Assembly (NCBI RefSeq): GCF_949628215.1
Contig: NC_134279.1
Location: forward strand, 55,044,266-55,108,265
From: Phalacrocorax aristotelis
Taxonomy: Eukaryota > Chordata > Aves > Suliformes > Phalacrocoracidae
Length of the DNA stretch: 64,000 bases
Direction of reading: 5' to 3'
Shown piece after piece: positions 1-13,500 of the stretch. A program made the translations under genes and the position numbers. Under the pieces are notes generated by a model. It saw only the letters and a list, made by a program, of their open reading frames with translations, was not told where the DNA came from and ran no database searches. The stretch's first letter is position 1. Each line of letters starts with the position of its first letter.

Positions 1-1120
1 GAGGGAAGCTGTAGCTGCTGTTGCTTGAAAAACAAAGCAAAATTTGCTTGCTTTGCAAAATGACCACATCAGTGGCAGTGGTTAAGGAGGTCTGCATGGA
101 CATCTGAGTGAGTGCTACTACTAACGTGTGGATACAGAGCAGAGGGAGGGTGGTGACAGCAGGCTGGTGGCACTGGTCCCTGTGAAGTGCCTGCATGCAG
201 ACTGCCCACGTGTTTATACCAGAGATGCTCCGCACACTAGGGGTGCAGCCCTGTGACTCCCCATGTTCAGCAGTAGTGACAGGCATGGGAGACGTGGCCA
301 TGGCGCCAGAAGCATAATTTGGAGGAAATCCCCCAAGTGAAAACAAAGACTGCATAAGTAATTTCCTCCGAGCTGAACAGAAAGACATCTGTGTTGATCC
401 AGCTATTATGCACTAGTCACAACAAAACAATTCGCTTGCAAGCAGCATAGACCCTACTTGCTCTCCTCTAGATTGACACTTAGAAACACGAGAGATACGT
501 TTCAACTGGACTTTACAAGCTCTTTTTCTCTCAGTGAGGTTTTGCAGACTGTCAGTTTCTGTAGGTAAGGCTGAGCTAAGAGAAGGAGATAAAGAAGAGA
601 GCCTGGGTGATATCTCACTAAAGCCCCTGAAGTCTGAAGTTCAACACAGGCTCCTGATGGGTGCAAAAAACCACCTTCAGTTATTCTGGGTGTAGATGAG
701 CATGTGAGCTTTGGGGTGGCTGGATGCACCCACTACCCACAGTTAGGAATGAAGGAAGGTGCTGTAATCCCAGGGCCACCTGGGCACAAGCAGATTTGTG
801 GTGGTCATTACACAGGAGCAACCCTGAGGTGCAGCACCCACTCAGAACAGCAGAGAGCTGTACCCACCACTTCCCCAAAGCCCAACCCACAGCCCTGTGA
901 GTGCTCGCTCTTCACCGCGGGTTGGAACAAGAAACACCTGAGCCAAAGCACCGGCCACACACATTTAACGCCAGCTGGTGGCAAGGGTAGGGGGATTAAA
1001 TTTTGGGGGAAAGTTTTTATCCTGCTCCGAGTTGTAGAATTTGCCTTTTTCTTCTTCTTCATCTCCAATACGTTTCCAAGCAGCTCCCACTAGGCCTATT
1101 TGATGTGGGCCGCCTTCTCT
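1..1120. other. 5' flanking DNA of TEC, no gene recognised
   Basis: This stretch upstream of the CpG island contains short open frames on both strands, none of which resembles a known protein or shows convincing splice structure. In mammals the next gene on this side of TEC is SLAIN2, transcribed away from TEC, but I see no part of it here. The sequence is most simply intergenic or distal promoter DNA. Confidence 0.5.
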
Positions 1121-1162
1121 TCTTCAGTTTCTCACCATCCCGCACCTGCCCCGAGCGCAGCG

Positions 1163-1292
1163 GGGCCCCGGGCAGTGCCGCCGGCGGGGCGGGGAGCGGA
1201 GCGGGCTCTGGGCCCCGGGCAGTGCCGCCGGCGGGGAGCGGAGCGAGCTCTGGGCCCCAGGCCGCGGCGGGGCGGGGAGCGGAGCGGGCTGT
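1163..1292. repeat. GC-rich tandem repeat in promoter, 3 copies of 41-47 bp
   Basis: Three imperfect copies start with GGGCCCC at 1163, 1210 and 1252; a shorter match begins at 1293. Each copy runs through a GC-rich core into GGGGAGCGGAGCG and GCTCT/GCTGT. Copies 1 and 3 contain the GC box GGGGCGGGG, and copy 2 has lost the GGGGC part. The repeat lies inside the presumed TEC promoter or first exon. Confidence 0.8.
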
Positions 1293-1399
1293 GGGCTCCG
1301 TCGCAGGGGCCGCCCCCGCCCCTTCCTCCGCCGCCGCGCCGCGGGGAGCCGCGCTCGGCGGGGCGGCGGGAGGAGGAGGTGCTGCTGCCGCCGCCTTCC

Positions 1400-1502
1400 C
1401 GGGCTGGAGCGGGGCAGTGCCGTGCCTCCCCCCTCCCTCCCTCCTTCCGCCTCAGCTCCGCGCCGCCGGCGCCAGGGCTCCCGCGGCGGCCGGGACACCC
1501 AG
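1400..1502 (+). other. TEC: TEC exon 1 (non-coding), 3' end at donor 1503
   Basis: The CpG island ends in a strong splice donor, CAG|GTAAGG, at 1502/1503. Mammalian TEC has a non-coding first exon and its ATG in exon 2, which fits here. Two weaker alternative donors lie downstream: CAG|GTAACC at 1606/1607 and CT|GTAAGC at 1796/1797. The 5' limit given is arbitrary because the transcription start is not visible. Confidence 0.5.
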
Positions 1503-4500
1503 GTAAGGCAGAGCCGGGGCTGGCCAGCAGCGGGGCCGTCCCCGCAAAGAGGCCGGGGCGGCACTTTATTTCCCCGTGCTGCCAGCCGGGGCTGCGCCGA
1601 GGGCAGGTAACCGAGCCGGCGCCCCGCAGCAGCGCCGGGTTGTGGGGCCGGGGGGCTCAGCGGGTGCCGGTGCCGTGCCAGCCTGGCCCGGGAGCGGGGC
1701 GGTGGCGGCTCACGGAGCGCACCCCGCAGCAGCCGCTGGTTGCCACTCGAAACGTAGCAGTAGTCCTTCCTCGACGTCCAAGCGTCACACGGATCTGTAA
1801 GCGGGAGCTAGGAGAAAAGCTGCGTTTTAAACCTTTGCTTAACATTGCTGCAGTTTGTGTAATGTGGGGGCAGGCTGCCAGATCCACTTTAAAGCTAACA
1901 GTTGCTGACCAGTTTCTTGTTGATGTGGCTTGATTTTCTGAGACTTTCCTTATATCCCTGTAACGCCTGTGCTTTACTAAGGCTGTTCCACTTCATCTCA
2001 AGGCACGGTTAGCCTTGTGTGTGAGTTTAGTCATCTTTAAGAATTACCCTTGCTTTCGGTCCCACAGTGTGGCTGTCCTTTCTTGGCAGTGAATGCTCTT
2101 ATGTAGCCCGGTGCTGGGATACTGTGTACGTGCAGCTCATGCAGTAGGTGTCTAGATTTGCATGGTGCTTTTTCCACAGCCTTCCTTTCTGCGTCCCTGT
2201 AAGTCGGAACCGAGAGTTATTTGAAGTATAAGCTGAGCTTTTACTGTAGTAGACACGGCCACGAGCTCTCCGCTTGGAATAAGATGTGTACCTTATTTTG
2301 ACAAATGCTGATCTGAAATACGTAGCGTTGTTTTATGAGACTGTACCTTTTGCAGATGGAAAAACTGATGATAGCAGAAATATAGGTAAAAAATGTGTCT
2401 AGAGATTACATGGTTCTGGAGCATTTGATTTCATTTTAGTGTAAATGTTGCAGATGCTGTATCTGACAGTCTCACCATTGATATAGCATGGCGGTGGGGA
2501 AAGTGTGGCTGTTTAATTTCTCAGAACTCTCTAGTGACTGGAAGGTGGGTTATTGCTTACTGCTGCTATATGTATGTTTAGGGTATTTTGGGCCATCAGA
2601 AAGCAGCACCCCTACAAACAAGCTCCCAGTTACACTTGAGGGATTACCCAGAGTGATTTTGCACATGCTTCTTCCCTTTCAGCACACCAGCTGTGCTGCT
2701 TGGCTCATGGCACCTGTGCATAAGAGGTCCTTTAGGTGCTCTGGTCTTGTTTCACAGGTGCTGCTCTTGTAGGTGGGGAGGTAGCTCCCATGCAGGTGCT
2801 ACTCGTAGCCTTTTGATTGCTATGGTTTATAAGGAGACTACAGCAGGAAAGAGCCCATTTGTTATCAGACTCCCCTCTGATAGTCTTTGTATTTCTCTAG
2901 GTTTTATTTTACATGTCTTATTTACTGAGAAATTACATCTTGTGGTGAAATAATCACATTTTTCTCTGCATTTAGTCCTCAGTGAAGGGGTGCTTTACAT
3001 GCTCTGCTGAACCTCTAATATTACGAGCATTTTGAACCAAATTATTTCTGTGAGCTTGCCTGTTGAAAACACTGTGGTTAAATTTGGCACCTGGTTACTC
3101 CCTTGTCTTTTAATGAGATAATCTCACAGGTGTGACAATCAAAAACAAAGATTTGGAGTTCACATAGTTAAAACATACTGCCAGTTAGACTTCTGTTGTG
3201 CAATAACTGTAGTTCTCAGCTGCCAGACCTGATTTTGTTAGCCCTTCAAAATTTATAGGAGTACCATATTTTTTTTTGATGATGCTGTAGAATTTAAAAA
3301 AAAATCTTCTAAATATTTTAAAATCATTGATTGTGAGGCAGCTAGAATTATGTCTGCAGTTAAGTTACATTTTAATTTTTAACTGTGGGCTCAGTATTGT
3401 GGATTTGGCATTGGAATCTATCCAGTAACCTGGATGACTGCCTATAACAGCTAAAAGGGGCGAAAAATTAAATAGAGCTGATAAAACAATATCAGCTCCA
3501 TATTGTTTCACCTTGCCCTGAAACAACATTGTATTCAGAAATGCTGTGATAGTGTGTTATCTGGTAATTAAAGTTAAAATAACTGGGAAGTGGTTACTTT
3601 TACAGAATTACTTTGAAGCATCAAGAGAAGTCTTCCTCCTCCACCAAATGTAGATGCAACCTGTTGTAGACTTAATTCCCTCTGTGTTGTGTTAGCTTAT
3701 AGACTGAGTACACAAAGTGTGCAGTGGTGTAAGTTTCGTACAAATATTTGTACCTCAAATATGCAAAATACCATATTAGACAATGGAAGCCTGTGCTTCC
3801 TGCTGTCAGTGCAAAGATTGTGGAAAAATTGTCTTCAGCCTCTGTTAACAATTGACGCCTAGGATATTTTTCAGCTTTTGCTTGTTTTGACCTTTTTCAG
3901 TAACCTATTACCTTTTCACTGCTGAACTTGGAACTGTGCTTTAACAAGTCTGTATGCCAAGGGCTGTTGTAGCAGTCTATGATGGCTCTCCTGCAGAAAC
4001 AGGGTAAGAAAATACTAGTATAAAAATCAAAAGATATGGAAAGCAATGCTTGGGAAAGTAAAGGTTGACTTGGAGAAAAGGCCTGAGGTGGTGGGTATTT
4101 TTATATTTCAAAGACTGTATGTGCTTCTGAAGAACATCTATCATATATTTTTGGATTTGTGCTACAGATATTTTTATTATTCTGTAGATGCATCTGTTTG
4201 TATAGAATTAGCAAGACATTTGCTAAAAACCGACAGCAACTGTCCGTCAGTTGTTGCACTGTGGAAGTTATAGATGTTCACTAAATGACCTGGTGATACC
4301 CATCGCCCTCTGTTATGCAAAGTGCAAGGGAATGACTCTTGTTACATTGTTTGCAGCCTGGCAGACCCCCTTCTCACTGTAGGGGGATCAGCCCAATTTA
4401 CCCTAATTCTCCTGGCCGAGGCCTCATGCTAGCACTAGGCATTAGATATGTCACTGATATAACAGGGCACAACTCTCCAGAAACCAGTGAAATTGCACCT

Positions 4501-7500
4501 GCGTTTTAACAAATGGCCAATTTGGTCTCAAGAAATGTGTTTTTGTTAATGGAACGTGTTACTTTTAAAGACAAATCCCGTTTGCTCTGCTGGCCCTCAG
4601 GCAGAGGAATGCTCTGCTCTCCTGCATCTGGTCTTGTTTTCTAAGTGTATTTCTAAAGGAAAAAGCATTAGGAAAGAAAGCGACGTGTAGGTGAGGAAGG
4701 ACCATGTTCGGGTGGATGCGTATGCCCTTTGTCTATCATGGCAGAAGAGGAACTGGGGAGCAGAGGCTTGTGATTGACCACTGCCCCGTGGCCGTTACAG
4801 CTCCGGCAGTTCTCAGTCATCTCCTGCCCCAGCTCAGCTGCATGGGTTGTGATTCAGAGTCAGGGAAAATGCCATGTGAGATAAAACTTTGAAAATGAGA
4901 TAAACTTCTTTTTACATGTGGGGAGATGAGTCTCATGGTAGGAGATGCTTTGCAGGGAGGGGAGTGGGTTTTTACAGTTTCCTAGATGTGGAGGTGGGAT
5001 GGAATAAGGAGAGGTCCATTCTGTGCAAGCTCTGTGAAGTGGCTGCTGTGTTCAAATAAGATAATGAAATCTCTGGAAGAGTGGCAGAAGCCTCCTGGGA
5101 GTAGGTCTGTCTATTGTAAACAGGGTTTACCTTTCTTAGGAAGAACGATGTCACCTAGGAGAAGTCTTTGGTTTTGACAATATCCAAACATTAAGGAGAA
5201 AAATTACATTGCTGAAAAGACACATCTTGGTTGGGTGACTTTGTCCTGTATTCTGGGTGGTTCAGTAAAGCTCGTGCCTAGTTTTGTGTGGTCCAGCCTT
5301 GATACTGTGGGCAGGAGGGATGGCTTTTGGGAGCCTTCCGCAGAGAGATGAGTTGCTCTGGGAGAGCCCAAGCCTGGCTGTTGTACAAGAGCTGGTCCCC
5401 ATCTGCAGGGGCAGCAGTATGACTTGGCTCTTGGTGACAGGAAGGAGAAGTGTTTGGCCATGTTTGCGGTCATAGCCCCTCTTGTGAGGCAAAGCAGGAG
5501 GCTGGAAACCGAGCAGCCTTGTTTCAGTTCTTAAGGTGAAAATGCTCTGCATCATTAAACAAATCCAGGAAAAAGCAGGGGAGGAGATTGTGGTGTGCTG
5601 GGGTATGTGGGACCTGGGTGAATGATTTCTTGGCACTCCTGTTTTTCCTCATTCATGTTTCTCTTATCAGCAGATGTATGAATGGGTACCACTTTGCCAC
5701 AGGTAGTGTATAACTTCATGTATGCTCAAGTAGGTCACAGCTGAGTTTCCTGTCAGGGTGGGTTTTGCTCAGCCCTGTGCCTGTTGCAAGCTGTGATCTG
5801 ATTAAATCTTAAGAACGTGTTAGATCTAGGCCTTGTTTCCACTTGAATGTGGGGCAGAAAAACCTGACTTTGGATGGTACAGGAAGCAGGGTTCTTTCTT
5901 CTGAACCAGGGTCTGGGCAGGACACCAGGATCCTGCCCCTCTAGTGCACTGTCCCCTCTCACATTAGACTGGGACCAATTCCTGACCGTTTACGCTTATT
6001 AAACAAAAGACCCTTCCACCCTTCCCCTCCAGGGTAGCCACATAACTCGCCATCAGACCCAGATGTTAACTGACCTTCAGTTTTAGATAGATACAGTATC
6101 TCTTGTAACTCTGTCCTAGGCAGCCCTGTACAAAAATAATTTTGTTGGGTTCTCTGTACTACTCTACAGGGTAGGTGAGATAACCACAATACATCAAATT
6201 TTTAATGTATTCAGGGTTGCTGCTTGTCCTGTGAATTACAGGATGTCCTATACCAGAGGCCTAAGATCCATATCCTGGCAGAAAGAATAACTGTGTGTGT
6301 TTTCCCTGCCCACCTTTCCCCCCCACCCCCACCCCCCCATTATGAGCATGTCTTCCCAGCTGAAGCTGGAAATTGCAGCCATTCTTAGTGCTGCAGTGGG
6401 AGGAGGAGAGGGGGTGCCTGTCCCACCCTTGGGTTGTGTGACCCAATTTGAAGGATGTGCTCTTAACATGTGAAGTGAATTGAGCTGAATGGATGGCTTT
6501 TTCTATCCTGTTGGAGATCCTCTAAACTGGTGATCTTAAATATACTCTGGGATCTTTTGGAAGCAAAATTGCTACCTAAACTGCATCCAGCAAAGATGCT
6601 TAAAAGAACGCTTTTTAGTATAAAGCTTACTCTTAGCACTTGGGTGTTAAGAGTAGCTGGTTCAAAACTGCCAGTGCAACTTCAGGTCAGCTCGTTTATA
6701 CATAATGTGTTGAGATGTTTAGTTATATAGCCACAGGTGGTTCTCTTTTCCCATCAGGCCACTGTTTCTTTCAGACCATGGCTGGTTGGACTGTTTCAGT
6801 TTGCATTATCATGGTAGGCTGTGAGGACCAACTTGTCCTCAGGGCTGAAGGCTCGTGCCAGGCTTGCAGCTTAGGTGACATCTCGTTCATCCTCAGTGAT
6901 GCTTGAATGGAGAGGGTTTGGTTGTTGGGAGGAGGCATATTTACAGCTTTGGTGTGTCAGATGAGCTGTGAGGGTCTGTTTTGTGGGAGGAGAGATGGGG
7001 AGAACAAAATAGTAAAAGGCTGTAGGGTCTGAGAGCACTGAGAAATTGGCTGGAGGGCTGTGGTTCTGCATCGGGCTGCAGGCGGCTCCTCCTCCATCTC
7101 AGTGGCTCTCTCTTCCCACCAATATACTCTCTTAAAGCATGAAGGGGATCACAGCTGTCTGATTAAAAAATAGTCATGGGCAAGCAGCAAAATGATCTCA
7201 GTTTTGTTTAGTTATTTTTCTGGATCTTTTGAACTGAAACTATGAAAGTCAGTGTGAAGCAGGTAGTCCCCATGAAATCCTGAGACCTAGCCATAAAGGA
7301 CTCTCTTATCTTACCTTTGCAGTGTCTTATTTCACTCCTTGTAATTTTTACCTTAATGGGACTGTATTGTGGCAGCCCAACTTCTGGTGATGCCCCTTCT
7401 GTAATATCCTTGTGCCTTACTGTAAATAATCAGAGTGGAGTATGATACTATCAAGTCAACGACTGTATTGTATGATGTCTCAATGAGAGTTTAAGCTGAA

Positions 7501-10500
7501 TTATTTTCCTTAGGATGATGTCTTGTGACACCTGACAAGTGCTCTTATTCCCTGTTTAACCTGCAACAGTTGAAACACCTGGACATCTGAAAACTGACGT
7601 GAAAGAGAGCAGACATAACAAGCCACGTGGCTAGAGGTGCTCGCTACCTTGCAGGAGTGAGAGGAAGGGAAAACACGAGATCACTGAGCACTGCCTCAGT
7701 TCAGTTCATCTTCAGATTCAGTGAGTTTTTTTCCCTAAATTAACGCTTACATTTTGACATGAGTGAAACTAAAGTCCTTTGGTATTCCTTATTGCTTAGG
7801 CTGTGCTATATGTGAAGAATAAATTTTTCAATGTCACAGCCTGGATTTTCAGTCCTATATATATGGAGACTTCATTAGGTAGCAGCTGAAATACAAGTAA
7901 AAGTTTAACAATTTAACAGAACTCTACAAATAATTTTAGGGTTGAACTCCAGGGCATCTGCCTCAGTAACTTAAAGAAAATAGGTTTCACTTGTCTAGGT
8001 ATCTGTCCAGAAAGTACCCAGCAGGGTGGATTCTACTTGAAGAGGCCTTTCTTTAATTTTTAATCCCTATCATAACATACATGTGGCTCAAGCACAGAGC
8101 AACACAGAAACCGGAAGGCTTTGTTAGCTGATTAAAGAAAATGAAAGCTGCTGTAAGTACAGTCCTTCAAGTAGTGTGTCAGTTGGACATGCACAAAGCA
8201 CAAGAACATGAAATTTGGTCTGGTAGCGTTACTTCTACAACTTTGAGTGCAATCAAGTGGTAATTATCACACTGAGATTTGTGTTGTCCCATGTCAGTGA
8301 AGTAAGGGTGTGGTGTGATGGGGAGGGAGTTTTGTTTTTCATTAAGTGAAATTTTCCTTGTAACCTATCCAAAGTAACAGGGTAAGAGAGCCTGGAATCG
8401 GAAGATAAGAATGCTGACCTTGCCAACACCAGTGCTTTGGTATGTGTAGCCCTGAATTGCCAGATGTGGGAACAGTAATACGAAATCTCAGCTGAAATGT
8501 AAATGGTCATTCATTTTGGGTTCCACCTCTTGTGTGTGTTTCTTAGTGGAGGGGACATATCCTGGTGAAAATGATGCAGAGGAAACTTTACAAACAGGAA
8601 CTTGCAGTATTTCCTGTCCCCCACTTGCTGCCATGGGTTTTTCCTCATGCACAGAAGGCAATTCTGAGCTGTAACTTCAGATGTAACAGCACTGTCTGTA
8701 TAAGAGAGGTTTAGGGCTAGTCAGTCACTCAGTAGGTGCAAAAAAGCAACAGTTAAGTGGCCTTATACTACCTCAGAATAAAGACTTTCAGGGGAAATAT
8801 ACCCATTAGTCAACGTGGACGCCAACATGTGACTTGTGGCCAGTAGTTAATCATCTGAGTCAACTTCGCAGCCTTGTTTTCGGCTGAAATTCCCCTGTTC
8901 GTTATTGAAGAATTTCTTACTGTGTAGCTTCCATGTAGCAGCTGCTTGTTTCTGTCTCTATTTAAAACCAGTTACTAATATATGTGTATTTCTTATTAAT
9001 GGCCCTATTAATAAATGTGCTTAAACATAGTGTATTTTCTAGTATATTTGGTTTGAATTAAACAGCCATTATAATGGCGGGGGGAAATTGTTATGTAAAT
9101 TTTTAGTATATATTGCTAGCATCTTACCACATAGGATATGGTTACCTGGGCTTTGTCTTCTGCATGCCTAATTTGGTTAAAAGCATAATACTGGCGTACA
9201 GATGTTGGAATTGCTCCTGGTAGATGGTACAAAGCATGCAGGAGCTGTGCTTACTCTCTTGCTTGCAAACCTGTTTAACTCTTGCCTCAGATAACTCGTC
9301 AGTGAAGCTTCGGTATTGAACTTCAATATTACAGTTTGCTGCTAAAGTGTTCTTCTTAGACCGTCTGAAAAGCAACTAAAAGGCTAACTAAAAAGAGGAA
9401 ATGAGTTTAAGGTTGTTCTCTTCTAGAGAGAAGCATTGGTTTTGTGCCTACAGTGAGGCTGTTAACAGCTATTCCTATGGAGTAGACATAAACTTGGCTC
9501 ACGTCTGCTTTACGTGAATGACCTAGAAGGGTGGATGCTTGATAAAAGATATGAAGAAGTTTGTGATTTTTAGCAACATGCAGAGTTTACTGTGGTCTTC
9601 AACAGTCCCGGAAAGCAGCACATCCCTGGAACTGGTTCAGGGCCATCTCATCTGGTTCTGTTAAATTGGTGTCAATATGAAAGAACAATACAGCAGCTGT
9701 CACTTCTCTCTATCCTAATGCTTATCCAGAGGTAAGTTTCTCTTCTGCAAGCTGCATGCCTAAAAGTCCCCCCAAATTCCCTGAAAGCCAACTATTTTTT
9801 TGCGAACTTCCCTTGACCTCAGAACTTCCTTGCAGCTCTTCCTACTCATATGCTTTTTTTAGGATCATGTGATCCTTAGCTGGGAGGTAGCCAGTTTATT
9901 ACAGATGGGTCTGGAGTGGTTTTCCCACAAGCCATCCCTTTGCACTGAGGCTCAGGGATGCATGTATAGCTGTCATTCTGTAGATACTAAAGCACTCAGC
10001 TGGCTTTTATGTTATTGGTGCTACAAGTTTCTTTTATCCACTTTGGGAAGTAATATAGTTTCTACATAGCTGCAAAGTGTGTGTTAGAAAATATATTGAG
10101 GAGCACTGCAGAAATGGTAGAAGAATTTACACCTAAAGTCTGATGAGACAGTTCCAGCTGACTAAAGAAAATCTGATGATTGAAATGGTAGAAATAATCT
10201 TGGAAGACAAAGAGATAAAGAGCTACAGCCAACTATCAATTTGGGAAATGGTAGTTTTCCTGAAGAAGTTCCTTTATATTTCTTGTGGATAAACTATAAG
10301 TGCAAAATGTAGGTGACAGGTTGCTAGGTAAATAGCTTGCTTCCCTAGCAATAAACAGCAAATACATAGTTGATGTTTCCAGGGTGTCTTAAAAACAAAT
10401 GCTGTTGATTAAATTTTGAGGTACTTCTCCAAATAAACTCATCTCACTAGTTGTACTGCTGGCTGGAACATTGTGAGGGTGAATTGCTACCTTTTTGAGT

Positions 10501-13500
10501 AGTGTCAGATTGTTTTCCTGGTCTAGCAGGGCTTCAAAGGACTGTGTAGCCTGAGCTTTTGTAACTGAAGGCTGGTTTTTTTGAAGGGGGATTTTAAAAC
10601 CTGTGCATCCATATCACTGCATTTCCTGCAGGCATTGAGGAAATCAGGTACTCTGTGACCCACTGTGCTTCTATATGTGCAAGGCATATCAGGTCATTTA
10701 AGGGTAGCCTGGGACAGAGGGTGGTTGAGGCAAAGTCATAATTGATGCCTGCGTGTAGTTTGTGTGGGAGGTACCTACAGACCACATCTATGTACCTCTT
10801 GAGACATGGAAAATATATTTTTAATTCATAAAGCCTTTATCAAACTTAAAACCAATCCAGTTCATGGCATTCTTTGAAAATTGTATGTCATCTGAGGAAT
10901 GAGTGACTCAAGATGTTAATCTTTGGGCTCATTTTTTTTCCAATGGAGTTCAGGTAAGAGAAGCTAGTAACACACTGGTTAGGATCACAAGCCAGTGCAG
11001 CAGAATCTGCACCTGGATGAGTAATTTCAGAGTAGTGTTCAGTAGCATTGCTACTGCTTTTCTGCAATCAGGAGCCAGCCAGGATTTCTGTGGCTTCAGC
11101 TGTGCCGTATAGATGTACCAGTGGCACTTTGCCATGGCAGTCCTTCAATGCAGAGAACAGACAGCTTCCTCAGGAGTATTTCAGGCTTGCTTATTGCTGG
11201 CAAAATATGTTCAGGCCAGAAAAGCTTTCCTTCAACCACTGATAGTTTTCGTGGTAGCTTTTAAGATTATTGCAGGTAATGATCTAGAAGGCTGGGTGTT
11301 GCTTTTATGTGTTGAAACATTATTGTAGGAGATCAGTTTGAGCTCCAGAATGAACAGGCTTGCAGCCAGAGGAGAGGTGGTACTAGATGGTTAATAGGTG
11401 GCTTATTTCTAACAGTCTCCACTTTAATAGGTATGTCAGCCCAATGGCATAAAACAAGACTATGATTATGTTCAAGTTAGTGCAAAGTTAGGTTCATTGT
11501 ATTGCTATCAGTTACTTGGCACGTGTGCTGGCAGAGCAGAGAGAGTTAACTTTAGTAGTTGGAGAACAAGTAGTTCTTTAACCTCAGTAGTCAGAGAACA
11601 AGCTGTAGTTTAGGAGGAAAAGCCCATCTTGGAGTGTTTGGAGAGAGAAGTAACTGAGGAAGTATTAGTCATTCTTGTGTATAAAGCAAGTAATAATTTG
11701 TATGTATTACAGTATTTTAGTTAGACCATGTCCAAAGAGTGCCTTGAATACTGAAATAATTTGAATTTATTTTTGGTGTAATAAATAATGTGCTCACCTG
11801 AGATTGTATAACATTTGGAAAAACAAACTCAAATTGTGAAGAAAGTGAATTAAACTGACTCCTTAACTGCAACTAAAAAGGATAGCCTTGGGCACTGTTG
11901 ACCTCTTTCTTCTTTCCTTTTTTCTTCTCTTCCCCATAGATTTGCTTTTCTTAAATCTGCAGTTTTGTGTACAGTAGCAGTTGACCTTCTCCTTAATGGT
12001 GAGCCTTAGGATTCCTAAACAGAATTAGGTTCAACCTCTGACTTAACAGAACATTTATTTTTCCAGCTCTCTAAATCTCTGCCTTTCTGGGGAGGTAAGA
12101 AAACCTTTTGCACAAGCATTGCTCATTTCCTTTGCCAATCTCATCTTTGCCTGTTTTTTTTACTAAGTGGGTGTTACCGTTTCTCTTTCCTTCTTATCAG
12201 CAGGGGATTTTGGGAAAAAGGCTGAGGCAGCAGTTCTGCTTTACTGAATGTGCACCCAGTGCTCCAGGGCCAGTGGGTGAGTGGTGGAGTAGCCTTGGTC
12301 TATGTAGAACTGAAGTAAATAGACTCTCTGATCTTTCTGAGCTTCTGTTCCTCCAAACCAATGCCATGCCTGTCTGGAGGTAGTTCTTCCATTTTCTTCT
12401 CTAACCTTACTTTGAAAAATACTCGCCAGAAAAAAAGGGACCTTTTCCTTTTGAAGGAAAGAGGAGATCTGTAAGAAGGACCAGTATACCACATACCTCC
12501 TCCCACTTCAGAACCTGACTGTCACTTTCTGTTCATGCTTTATCTTTTACCTCTTCTGTCAGCTGAGGGCTTTATATTTGCGCAAGTAAATAAAACTAAT
12601 ATTTTTCACCAGAACTTTATGCTGCACAAATGAAGAAGCAAATCTCTTCATGCGCTGCCTCATTTGGCCAGCTGCAGTCAAACTCCTCGCAGCATCCTGA
12701 AGTCCTGTGGATAAGAGCTGCTGTACGTCAGCAGACAATTAAGTTTACCATTTTCACTGTGCTTTGTATGTAGTATTTACAAATAAAAATAAACCTGAGT
12801 AATAAAGTTTGGACACATGAAAATCTGTTGTCTCTCTTCTAAGAGTTAATATGACATCAGTGTGTAAAAATACTAGTCAGGCTTGGATTTGGTCCTTGTC
12901 TGAACAGTGTGGATTAGGCATCACGGAAATGACAAGTGCCATACCAGGCAGTGTGTGTAGTTAGTGACAGCATCCTCAGTCAACTGTTTAAATTAATCAC
13001 GTTTAAAAATTGGAAATCTACCCTCAAAGTCTTTAAAAAGAAAGTGAAGTTGCTTTTTTAATTACCTTCTCTAATTTTAATCTTCCTTCGTTTGAATCAA
13101 ATGTGTGATAATTAAAATAGAGCTAATTTTTCTCATATGATTTTGCTGGCTGTTGTAGGAGGTTTTGTGAGAAGGTGCAGCGGGAGATAAGTTTCTTGTA
13201 AAAGTTTGGTCTGCCTGTGCACTAAGGCCACCAAATAGGCAAAGCTCTTGCCTGGAAGCTGTATGAATGCAGTACATCCTGCTGACAGACAGGATATTTT
13301 AGTTTGTCAGACTGTGTATGGTTTCTGGTGAGCCCAAGACCACAGGTGCTCAGTAGAAGTCGTCAGTTCTGCCTGCAGAAGGCTTGAGATTGGGTTTCTT
13401 CTGTGGGAAGCACTGTTCAATTGTGGTGGGCCACCTCGAAAGCTCTTTATAGTCTACAGCAAAAATAAGGTGGTAACTTTGGGTGGTAGAGTGGAGTTTA

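Larger units (their letters stand above)
1130..1800 (+). promoter_or_regulatory. TEC: CpG island and probable TEC promoter
   Basis: A sharply bounded block of very GC-rich, CpG-rich DNA stands out from AT-richer surroundings. It contains several GC boxes of the GGGGCGG type (for example near 1183 and 1268), which are Sp1-family sites. There is no obvious TATA box, as expected for a CpG-island promoter. It lies upstream of the TEC coding exons on the same strand, with good splice donors at its 3' side, so it is the best candidate for the TEC transcription start. The exact start site cannot be read from the sequence. Confidence 0.75.

Noticed and set aside
1003-1933. Long open frames across the CpG island (up to 277 codons).
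   Set aside because: GC-rich DNA lacks stop codons by composition. The frames are low-complexity Ala/Pro/Gly/Arg in several registers, with no recognisable domain.
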